64,000 bases of DNA from Firmicutes bacterium UBA5227 (GTDB taxonomy: Bacteria > Bacillota > Clostridia > Tissierellales > Sedimentibacteraceae), in assembly GCA_002409285.1 (NCBI GenBank), contig DHUT01000078.1, forward strand, positions 1 to 64,000. The letters are read 5' to 3'. The position numbers and the translations under genes are program-made. Under the pieces are notes generated by a model. That model did no database searches. It worked only from the letters and a program-made list of their open reading frames with translations, and had not been told where the DNA came from. Below, in pieces: positions 25,853 to 32,361 of this stretch. Numbering within the stretch: the stretch's first letter is position 1; every line of letters begins with the position of its first letter.

Positions 25853-27763
25853 TTATTTTATAATAAAGTCAGACATTTCAGTTTCCTGCCAGTCTATGCC
25901 ATGGGGTGAAAAATTATAGTACAAGGTTATCTCGGCATTTTCATCTATCCTTGCCTTCAAGTAAAAATTCATTTCTTTCGGCTGCAGATATTCGTCGTAC
26001 AGTTGCTGGTAATTCTTGTCACCTCGTTCTTTCGCTTCCCTAATATATTGAACCGTATCCGGGTCTTTATCATAATTTTTATGAATAACTTTATAGTGAA
26101 AAACCGCTTCAACATTTCTGCCAACAATCTCTTCTTCATAATCCGAAATTTTAAAATCTAATAGCTCATAATACGGAGAAAACACATTTTTACATTCTTC
26201 TTCCATATACTTGCTTATTTTTTTGTAAGCTTCCGTTTCAACAATTGCTTCATTATCGACAACATCTATATTTGTTATCTTTAATTTTTCGTCATATCTG
26301 AGTACGGCAGTAAAAGGAAATTCCGAAGGAGAAACCGCGCCGGATATGTACGCAACGATTCGGCTGTCTTCCACCTTATACTCTATATGTGAACCAAAGG
26401 AAACTTCTTCGAACCAGTTATCCGAGAATGATTTATCATAACTTTTCTCAATTGATATTCCATACCATCTTACTGTTGCATTTACCTTATCTCCAATTAT
26501 GTTGATTGAAGATTTAACAGCATAATTTAATGCTTCAAGGGGATCTTGTATGTTCAATTCAGTCAAACCCTCTGCATTCAATACGTGTATATCCTGTATA
26601 TGTACTCCGGTACCGTAATCTGTTGTCAGCATTATAATGATTTCATCCTTATTGTCATTGTCTACATCTGCTGTTACAGTAACAGGTTCATAGGTCGGAT
26701 TATAAACATTTTTCCAGGAAAACGCCTTTTCATTATCTTTTGTCTTTACAACCACTTCTTCGTACATGCCGCTATAATCATTTTTTTTATTTAAATAAAT
26801 TTCAACATTATCCGATGTCTCTTCTGTCTGTGTTTGTTTTTTGGGGTTTGTAATCAATCCTATGGAAACCGCAAGAACTGCTATAACAACAATAATCATT
26901 ACCCATAGTGCAGGTTTTTTATATTTTAAAATGTTTTTGATTCTCCCCTTAGTATTGTTTTCACCAAAAGCAAGCGGGCATCCGCCCACAATCCTCCTGT
27001 TTGTTGACATGGAAAGAAGGGAAGAAGAATATTCCTTTTTTATATTGCTTCCCATCTTGTTAACTACCTTTTCATCACAAGACAGCTCCATATCCTCGCT
27101 CATAAGGAAAAATGAAGCCCAGACAAGAGGATTAAACCAATGAATGCATGTAACTAAAAAGAAAAATGGTTTTATTATGTGGTCTAATCTTCTGATGTGT
27201 GTCTGCTCATGCAGCAGTATATAGTCTTTTTCATTTTCTGTAATATGTGCAGGGAGATATATACCCGGCTTGATTATGCCAAAAACAAATGGTGTTTTAA
27301 GGCCGTCCATCTTGTAAATATTGCCTGTAACATGTGTTGCTTTTCGAAGGTTAATATACAACTTTACAGTAGTATAAACACTGTAAGCAAGAAGTATTAA
27401 AACACCAATAACCCAAACTGTTTCGCCTATTGAAACCCATACTTGCATGGGATTGACGCTGGCAGCCTGGTCAGCAGGAGGCAAAATATTATTAACCGCA
27501 CTGTCAACTGCTGTTATACCGCTGTTTATCTCAGGTTCCGGCATAAAGGCAATTTGCTGCGGAATATGCTCATCCCCGGGAATCAGGCTGAAAATACTTT
27601 CAAATGAAAAGGGACAAACCAACCTTACTAATACAACCATCCAAAGCATGTAGGAAAATATTTTCGGAAATCTTTTAAGAATCAGCCTTGCCGCCATTAC
27701 AAACAATATTACATAGCTGGCGGTAATACTCATATTTAAAATCTGCAAAAATAACTTATCCAT
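25853..27763 (-). CDS. BlaR1/MecR1-like M56 metallopeptidase with non-PBP sensor tail
   Basis: 636 aa membrane protease and sensor. Four N-terminal helices surround the M56 zinc motif HEQTHIRRLDH (about residues 190-200) with the later Glu in EDMELSCDEKVV; a further helix near 285-305 leads to an outer domain of about 330 residues. In classical BlaR1 this is a penicillin-binding domain with an STxK Ser; here none is visible. Instead it has beta-rich repeats including DVDNDNKDEI, like FG-GAP/VCBS elements. It follows the BlaI-like gene by 2 bases. On signal, the protease should lead to loss of the repressor. The ligand is unlikely to be a simple beta-lactam. Confidence 0.85.
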   Translation of the reverse strand: MDKLFLQILNMSITASYVILFVMAARLILKRFPKIFSYMLWMVVLVRLVCPFSFESIFSLIPGDEHIPQQIAFMPEPEINSGITAVDSAVNNILPPADQAASVNPMQVWVSIGETVWVIGVLILLAYSVYTTVKLYINLRKATHVTGNIYKMDGLKTPFVFGIIKPGIYLPAHITENEKDYILLHEQTHIRRLDHIIKPFFFLVTCIHWFNPLVWASFFLMSEDMELSCDEKVVNKMGSNIKKEYSSSLLSMSTNRRIVGGCPLAFGENNTKGRIKNILKYKKPALWVMIIVVIAVLAVSIGLITNPKKQTQTEETSDNVEIYLNKKNDYSGMYEEVVVKTKDNEKAFSWKNVYNPTYEPVTVTADVDNDNKDEIIIMLTTDYGTGVHIQDIHVLNAEGLTELNIQDPLEALNYAVKSSINIIGDKVNATVRWYGISIEKSYDKSFSDNWFEEVSFGSHIEYKVEDSRIVAYISGAVSPSEFPFTAVLRYDEKLKITNIDVVDNEAIVETEAYKKISKYMEEECKNVFSPYYELLDFKISDYEEEIVGRNVEAVFHYKVIHKNYDKDPDTVQYIREAKERGDKNYQQLYDEYLQPKEMNFYLKARIDENAEITLYYNFSPHGIDWQETEMSDFIIK

Positions 27764-27765
27764 TC

Positions 27766-28128
27766 CTACACCTCCTTGTGTTCGTCAATAAGTCTTTGAA
27801 TTTCCCTAATGTCATCATCACTCAATTGTTTTTCTCTGGTAAATGCAGCTAAAAATCGTGGCAATGAGCCATCAAACCCTTCGTTTATCATTTGTTCACT
27901 TCTCTTTGCATAAAATTCTTCCCTGTTCAGCAAAGATTCCACAGTTCCTTTTTTATTTATAAAGATACCCTTCGTTTCGAGTTTTTTCAGCATTGTATAA
28001 GTGGTGGACTTTTTCCAGTTTAATTCAGTTTCGCATAACTTAACTAATTCAGATGAAAAAACAGGCTCGTTATCCCAAATAATATCTGCTATCTTTAATT
28101 CTGCTTCGGTCAATATGTATTTTTTCAT
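27766..28128 (-). CDS. BlaI/MecI/CopY family repressor
   Basis: 120 aa winged-helix repressor. LTEAELKIADIIWDNEP at the start, LNWKKSTTYTMLKKLETKGI as recognition region, and the C-terminal dimer region REFYAKRSEQMINEGFDGSLPRFLAAF are typical. AAAGGAG precedes the ATG. First gene of the pair with the M56 sensor. A strong promoter overlapped by a large dyad just upstream suggests autoregulation. No beta-lactamase gene is nearby. Confidence 0.92.
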   Translation of the reverse strand: MKKYILTEAELKIADIIWDNEPVFSSELVKLCETELNWKKSTTYTMLKKLETKGIFINKKGTVESLLNREEFYAKRSEQMINEGFDGSLPRFLAAFTREKQLSDDDIREIQRLIDEHKEV

Positions 28129-28141
28129 AGCTTCTCCTTTG

Positions 28142-28194
28142 GTCTACATATTATAAACTGCATATAGTCTATAATATGTAGACTATTATGTCAA
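28142..28194 (-). promoter_or_regulatory. Promoter and palindromic operator of the blaI-like operon
   Basis: Minus strand TTGACA (28189-28194), 17 bases, TAGACT (28166-28171). GTCTACATATTATA (28142-28155) and its exact reverse complement (28170-28183) cover the -10 and start region; AGTCTA-7-TAGACT (28166-28184) is nested inside. TACA/TGTA cores are as expected for BlaI-type binding. Confidence 0.7.
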
Positions 28195-28224
28195 GAACTT
28201 TTTTATAGATTTAATCTAAAAATA

Positions 28225-28257
28225 GTTATTGACATATGTCAATAACGGTGATATTGT
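28225..28257 (+). promoter_or_regulatory. 22-bp perfect palindrome overlapping the NifX-like promoter
   Basis: GTTATTGACATATGTCAATAAC (written as two 11-base halves GTTATTGACAT and ATGTCAATAAC) spans 28225-28246 and contains the -35 TTGACA; 17 bases later is TATTGT. A second partial copy CATATGTCAAT is at 28269-28279. This is a strong operator candidate. Confidence 0.65.
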
Positions 28258-28312
28258 TATATTAATAGCATATGTCAATGATTATGTTAAATTATAATTT
28301 ATGGAGGCTTAC

Positions 28313-28678
28313 ATGAAAATAGCATTACCATCAAGACAAGATTTAATTGACGACCACTTCGGTCACTGTGAGTACTATACCGTATTTACTGTTGATGATG
28401 ACAAAAAGGAAATAGTTAATAAGGAAGACATACCTTCTTCAGAAGGCTGCGGGTGCAAATCAAATATTGCACAAACTCTTTCTGAAATGGGCGTAAAGGT
28501 CATGCTTGCCGGCAATATGGGAGACGGCGCGGTTAATGTATTAAATAACGCTGGTATAGAAGTATTCCGAGGATGCTCAGGAAATGTCACAGAGGTTGCG
28601 AAACAATGGCTTGCAGGAACTATCGCCGATTCCGGAGAATCCTGTCACGAGCATGAACACGGATGCCACAACGATTAG
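28313..28678 (+). CDS. NifX/NifB-family (dinitrogenase Fe-Mo cofactor biosynthesis) domain protein
   Basis: About 121 aa. KIALPSRQDLIDDHFGHCEYYTVF and the loop IPSSEGCGCKSNIAQTLSEMGVKVMLAGNMGDGAVNVLNNAGIEVFRG follow the NifX-NafY fold (single domain, residues 1-100). The C-terminus is His/Cys-rich (CHEHEHGCHND), suggesting bound metal. No nif genes are in the window, so this belongs to the stand-alone group common in anaerobes, with roles in Fe-S or metal handling inferred only. GGAGG precedes the ATG at 28313; the ATG at 28301 is in frame but is part of that ribosome site. Probably controlled through the upstream palindrome. Confidence 0.87.
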   Translation: MKIALPSRQDLIDDHFGHCEYYTVFTVDDDKKEIVNKEDIPSSEGCGCKSNIAQTLSEMGVKVMLAGNMGDGAVNVLNNAGIEVFRGCSGNVTEVAKQWLAGTIADSGESCHEHEHGCHND

Positions 28679-28691
28679 CAAAAAAGATGAG

Positions 28692-28724
28692 AACCGGAGA
28701 GGTATGTCTCCGGTATTTTTTATC
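28692..28724 (+). terminator. Terminator of the NifX-like gene
   Basis: ACCGGAGA, loop GGTATG, TCTCCGGT, then ATTTTTTAT. Confidence 0.85.
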
Positions 28725-28734
28725 TTTGAAATTA

Positions 28735-28962
28735 TCACTTATCAGACAATAAATTTTCAATGTATTCCACAATGTCTTTTACACATTTAAAGGTGTGGAC
28801 GTCTTCATCATGGATATTTATTTTAAAATATTTTTCACATTGAATTACAAGCCTTGCCACATTAATCGCTTCAATTCCGGATTCAACTGTCAGTTCTGTC
28901 TCAGGCGTTATATCTTCATATTCAGCTCAATTATCTCAGCCAAAATTTTTGCAACTTTTTTA
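28735..28962 (-). pseudogene. Acyl carrier protein remnant, frameshifted and 5'-truncated
   Basis: Reading leftward, two frames together spell an acyl-carrier-protein fold: KKVAKILAEIIEL (about 28925-28962), then after a one-base shift YEDITPETELTVESGIEAIN and VARLVIQCEKYFKINIHDED, ending in DIVEYIENLLSDK and TGA at 28735-28737. The phosphopantetheine Ser of the DSI/L motif is Ala (GIEAIN), there is no start codon, and an in-frame TGA precedes the main piece. The 5' end abuts a 59-bp sequence repeated at 30768-30826 that carries a promoter. Judged a dead gene, possibly cut and fused at the repeat; a sequencing error could explain the frameshift but not the missing Ser. Confidence 0.6.
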
Positions 28963-29019
28963 TAAATTGACAGCAAGGTAATTGTCAAGAAAAAAACGCA
29001 TTTTCCTATCTTTTTAAAT
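28961..29019 (-). repeat. Copy A of a 59-bp promoter-bearing repeat
   Basis: About 93% identical to 30768-30826 with one indel. Minus strand: TTGACA (28983-28988), 18 bases, TATAAA, and a TTGACA/TGTCAA dyad. It points into the acyl-carrier-protein remnant. Confidence 0.7.
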
Positions 29020-29094
29020 AACTAATAGCTTAATAAAATAAAATACTAATACAATAATCATATAATACTAAGGTATTGAATAAAATTCTTCATG

Positions 29095-30258
29095 TTATTC
29101 TACTGAGAGCCTGCCTTTGGCTTCGCACAAATAGAAAAACAAATACCCAATAAGGCATAGAAATGAGCCACACCACATAGCATAGGCTATGTTGACCTCT
29201 GAAAGCTTTCCGTAAATAAGGTTAGTGCCGATACCCACGCAATTAATTACTACTAAGTTTGCACTTAGCTCTGTTGCCCTGTTTTGTGAAATTACCTGCT
29301 TGTTTTGTATTTCCATTTGCAATGGCTGGAATAAACTGAAACTAATCCGAAGTATTATAATTGATGCTACAGAAACCCATGCATTAACTGTTGCTCCAAG
29401 AATAACACATGCTGCTCCCACCGACAGGTACAATATTGAAACAAATTTAATAACACCAAATCTCTGAGTCAGCTTTTCGGAAAATACACCCAAAAGTCCT
29501 GTAAGTGTAACAGCTATATAAACATATCCTATTGCAGAATCTGACAATCCGCACTTTAAGTATTGAACCTGGTTTAAAAATACGGTAATGGTCTGGTGGG
29601 TTTCATTAAACAACCCGATGCTTATCAAAAATAAAGCGTGGCTTTTATTTCTAAACGTCTGTTTTAGCAGTTCAACGAATTCCTTTAATTCAGACTTTCC
29701 CTGTACAATATCAGTGTTTTTTACCTCAACAAGCGAAAAAGAAATTATTGCAGCAATACCATAGCTGCAAACAGTTAATAACCCTGAGAGTCTGTAATTA
29801 TCTTTAATAAACACAGAATATATTAATGAAGCAAAAAACAAACCTGCGGTGCCTAAATTATTGTATATACCAAAGACCTTTTGTGTGTCACCTTTATCGC
29901 AGGATAAATACAGAATGCTTGTGTCCACACCTGACAGCCCTGATATTACTATGCTGAGCATAATTCTTTCAATTAAAAAAGCGCCAAACCCGGAAGCCTT
30001 CCAAAACACAATTTTTGATAAGAAAAATAACATACAGCAAAAAAGCATAGATTTCTTATAACCTATTCTGTCGGATACAATGCCCCAGGGAAGTTCCAAC
30101 AAAAGGGAAAGTGCCAGGGATATGCTTTCAATGCCAGTAATCTGAAAAATTGTTATGCCGGCCGACTGGCGGTATAATGTAGCAATCGGCCCATAGAATA
30201 CCATTCCCTGTAAAAAAGCAATAGCATACATGAGCCAAATATTTCTTTCTGGTTTCAT
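29095..30258 (-). CDS. MFS transporter
   Basis: Twelve-helix major facilitator, 387 aa. The loop 2-3 signature is visible as LPWGIVSDRIGYKKSMLF (about residues 55-72), and the second half begins near 205. GPIATLYRQSAGITIFQITGIES in helix 1-2 is typical of a clostridial group of putative drug/metabolite exporters. Substrate unknown. GAAAGGA precedes the ATG. The gene lies between two copies of a promoter-bearing repeat, next to an acyl-carrier-protein remnant and a toxin locus, so this segment has been rearranged. Confidence 0.87.
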   Translation of the reverse strand: MKPERNIWLMYAIAFLQGMVFYGPIATLYRQSAGITIFQITGIESISLALSLLLELPWGIVSDRIGYKKSMLFCCMLFFLSKIVFWKASGFGAFLIERIMLSIVISGLSGVDTSILYLSCDKGDTQKVFGIYNNLGTAGLFFASLIYSVFIKDNYRLSGLLTVCSYGIAAIISFSLVEVKNTDIVQGKSELKEFVELLKQTFRNKSHALFLISIGLFNETHQTITVFLNQVQYLKCGLSDSAIGYVYIAVTLTGLLGVFSEKLTQRFGVIKFVSILYLSVGAACVILGATVNAWVSVASIIILRISFSLFQPLQMEIQNKQVISQNRATELSANLVVINCVGIGTNLIYGKLSEVNIAYAMWCGSFLCLIGYLFFYLCEAKGRLSVE

Positions 30259-30462
30259 AAAAAACGTCCTTTCATATTAATTTAAGCAAAACAAAACAAA
30301 GCTGTACAAACAGCTCTGACTTATTGTTTTATTTAAACTCAAATGGGACAATTCATTATGAATACCTCTCTGTATTTTTAAGTAACTATTTTATTAAATT
30401 ATATCATACTGTTTCCGGATTTACCAAAAGTATTTAATACAAATATAAAAAAATAAATAGTA

Positions 30463-30491
30463 TTGAAACGTTTGCAGAATTTTGATATATT
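30463..30491 (+). promoter_or_regulatory. Promoter of the small toxin mRNA
   Basis: TTGAAA, 17 bases, TATATT; transcription would start near 30498, leaving a leader of about 55 bases. Confidence 0.6.
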
Positions 30492-30552
30492 TTGATGGAG
30501 GAATTGCCAGCAACGGATAGGCGGTTAGCTCCCTGCAAAGGGAGGTGATAAT

Positions 30553-30633
30553 GTGGTTACTTATGGAGATTTATTTACCTTCGGGTTACTCATAGTAGCA
30601 ATTATTGCCTTGTTTAAAGACAAGCTTAATTAA
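30553..30633 (+). CDS. Holin-like small toxin (type I toxin-antitoxin)
   Basis: 26-codon ORF starting at GTG, too short for routine gene finding. The peptide begins MVTYGDLFTFG, has one hydrophobic helix (LLIVAIIALF) and ends KDKLN, the pattern of the putative holin-like toxin family (Hol-Tox) found in Bacillota. AGGGAGGTG lies 7 bases before the GTG; its AGGGAG is paired with CTCCCT across a GCAA tetraloop (30529-30544), so translation should be limited by structure. Own promoter upstream, strong terminator downstream, and an opposing promoter at 30766-30795 that could make an antisense RNA. Membrane depolarisation is the known effect of this class. Confidence 0.7.
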   Translation: MVTYGDLFTFGLLIVAIIALFKDKLN

Positions 30634-30669
30634 GATATTTTTATACATAAAAATGGAAACCGGAGTATA

Positions 30670-30713
30670 AAAAATCAACCGCTTATGTCTTCCCGGACTT
30701 TCGGTTGATTTTT
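30670..30713. terminator. Bidirectional terminator between toxin mRNA and opposing RNA
   Basis: AAAAATCAACCG, 20-base loop, CGGTTGATTTTT; exact 12-bp stem, T runs on both strands. Confidence 0.85.
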
Positions 30714-30759
30714 ACTAAACACGGGGAGCTAACCGTTTATTCGGCAGTTCCTTTTCTTT
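30670..30759 (-). ncRNA. Candidate antisense RNA of the toxin locus
   Basis: Predicted from the minus-strand promoter TTGACA-18-TATAAT at 30766-30795: start near 30759, end at the terminator, about 90 nt. It overlaps the 3' part of the toxin transcript. No protein of useful length is encoded. Existence and role are inferred from layout. Confidence 0.5.
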
Positions 30760-30767
30760 AAGTTAAT

Positions 30768-30826
30768 TATAAACTGACAGCAAGGTAATTGTCAAGAAAA
30801 AAATGCATTTTCCTGTCTATTTTAAA
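30768..30826 (-). repeat. Copy B of the promoter-bearing repeat
   Basis: Matches 28961-29019. Minus strand TTGACA (30790-30795), 18 bases, TATAAT (30766-30771), pointing into the toxin locus. Confidence 0.7.
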
Positions 30827-30853
30827 TGCAAAAATTAGCTTCCCATAACATAA

Positions 30854-31732
30854 TTAGTCTTCCATGTTAATATCAATAAATCTGTTTCCTTTCCCCCAGA
30901 CAGATATCATAGGCAGAACCTTTACAAATGCAAACTGGTCAATTTCCTTAATAAATTTCTGTATTTTAACTGATTGCTCTGGCGAGCATACAGATTCTAT
31001 CTGAATTTTATCTTCTTTCGTATAAGCTCCTTTTGTCTGATAAACCGTAACTCCTCTTCCCAATTCATACATAATGTACCTGCCTATTTCCTCGTACTTG
31101 CTGCTGATAATTTCAAGCTTGTACAATTTTGTACCAAATCCAAACATGACATAATCGCAAACCTTTGTTACTATTAATTGACTTATAACAGAGTACAAAG
31201 CAATATTTCTTCCAAAGGCAACGGCTGAAATTAATATCACAACTCCATCCAATGCCAACATTATGTAGCTTACATTAACAGATGGAAACAACTTTTTATT
31301 CAGGATCCTTGCAATAGTGTCCGTTCCTCCAAAAGAGAAACCTCTTCTGAGTATCATTCCCACTCCTGCTCCGTAAAATATTGAAAAATAAATTGAAGCA
31401 AGAAGTAAATCATTTTCCACAAATTTGAATTCAATACTCTGCATTACAAGTAAGACTGTCGGATACAAAATTGAAAGAAAGATAATTTTCATAATTTCTT
31501 TCTTTCCCATAAGAAGGTATGTAATAATAAGAATAATAAAGGTTATAAAATAATAAATGTAAGAATAATTAATATGTGTATATTTTTCCAGAATAATTGA
31601 CAAACCCGTTATGCCGCTGGTAATAAGCCCGTTGGGCTTAAGAATGTAATTTACAGAAAAAGCCGTTATGATACAGCCTATAATCAGGTAAATTATGTTC
31701 CCCATAAATTTTTTTAAATTAAACTTTTCCAT
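30854..31732 (-). CDS. YitT family membrane protein (DUF161/DUF2179)
   Basis: 292 aa. Five to six hydrophobic helices in the first 200 residues with GLITSGITGLSIIL and GMILRRGFSFGGTDTIARIL (DUF161 hallmarks), then a soluble C-terminal DUF2179 domain (about 205-290) containing GRGVTVYQTKGAYTKEDK and FIKEIDQFAFVKVLPMISVWGKG. Function unknown across the family; a transport role is only suspected. GAGGG precedes the ATG. Monocistronic. Confidence 0.9.
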   Translation of the reverse strand: MEKFNLKKFMGNIIYLIIGCIITAFSVNYILKPNGLITSGITGLSIILEKYTHINYSYIYYFITFIILIITYLLMGKKEIMKIIFLSILYPTVLLVMQSIEFKFVENDLLLASIYFSIFYGAGVGMILRRGFSFGGTDTIARILNKKLFPSVNVSYIMLALDGVVILISAVAFGRNIALYSVISQLIVTKVCDYVMFGFGTKLYKLEIISSKYEEIGRYIMYELGRGVTVYQTKGAYTKEDKIQIESVCSPEQSVKIQKFIKEIDQFAFVKVLPMISVWGKGNRFIDINMED

Positions 31733-31834
31733 AATTCCCTCAATATTTTAATAATAATTTTGCTTTATTTCCAACTCAATTATACATTATTATAAAAAAT
31801 TCAACAAGGAGTTTATTAATATTTTTGTCCCATA

Positions 31835-31863
31835 TTGACAAATGGTTAGTAAAATGATATGCT
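31835..31863 (+). promoter_or_regulatory. Promoter of the MarR-ABC operon
   Basis: TTGACA, 17 bases, TATGCT. The expected start, near 31870, falls at the edge of the palindrome at 31872. Confidence 0.7.
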
Positions 31864-31871
31864 TTTTTAAT

Positions 31872-31889
31872 TAGTTGCGTGCGCAACTA
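31872..31889 (+). promoter_or_regulatory. MarR-type operator palindrome
   Basis: TAGTTGCG-TG-CGCAACTA, perfect 8-bp arms, placed just after the -10 and 25 bases before the marR start. MarR proteins bind dyads of this size, so autorepression is likely. Confidence 0.7.
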
Positions 31890-31914
31890 TATTTGGGAAA
31901 AATAGGAGGAAACT

Positions 31915-32361
31915 ATGGATCCATTAATGAAGTACATTAACACAATCTCTCGCTGTGCCATGTTGTACAGAAATGAAAAACTTGAACATGAAGGCTTAAA
32001 CGGATACCAGCATACATATATAATAATTATCTGCAATAATCCCGGAATTTCACAGGATAGCCTGACAAAAAGGATTTATGTAAATAAAAGCAATGTGGCG
32101 CGACAGCTTGCTCTGCTGGAGCAAAACGGATTTGTAACCAGAGAGCCCAGCAAAGAGGACAAGCGTGTTATGCTTGTTTTCCCTACCCAGAAAGCCTATG
32201 ATATTTATCCCAGAGTAAAAGCTTTTATATCTGAATGGAATTCATTTTTATGCGAAGACTTCAGCACGGAGGAATGTACTGCTCTTCTTTCCATGCTCAC
32301 TCATATATCAGATAAGGCGACAACAAAAATAAATAAAATTTCAGAAAAGGAAGAAAATTAA
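31915..32361 (+). CDS. MarR family transcriptional regulator
   Basis: 148 aa winged-helix repressor. The DNA-binding core is ISQDSLTKRIYVNKSNVARQLALLEQNGFVTREPSKEDKRVMLVF (helix 3, recognition helix 4, wing with the EDKR motif). AGGAGG precedes the ATG. Its stop codon TAA overlaps the next ATG by one base, so it heads an operon with two ABC exporter halves and presumably represses it through the palindrome at 31872-31889, releasing it on binding a drug. Confidence 0.92.
   Translation: MDPLMKYINTISRCAMLYRNEKLEHEGLNGYQHTYIIIICNNPGISQDSLTKRIYVNKSNVARQLALLEQNGFVTREPSKEDKRVMLVFPTQKAYDIYPRVKAFISEWNSFLCEDFSTEECTALLSMLTHISDKATTKINKISEKEEN

Larger units (their letters stand above)
30522..30735. repeat. 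Exact 12-bp inverted repeat flanking the toxin gene
   Basis: CGGTTAGCTCCC at 30522-30533 and GGGAGCTAACCG at 30724-30735, with looser similarity extending outward (GGAATTGCC versus GGAACTGCC read on the other strand). The toxin mRNA leader and the start of the opposing RNA thus share sequence. Confidence 0.7.

Noticed and set aside
28313..28678. Nitrogen fixation locus
   Set aside because: Only a NifX-type domain is present; no nifHDK, nifB or related genes are in the window.
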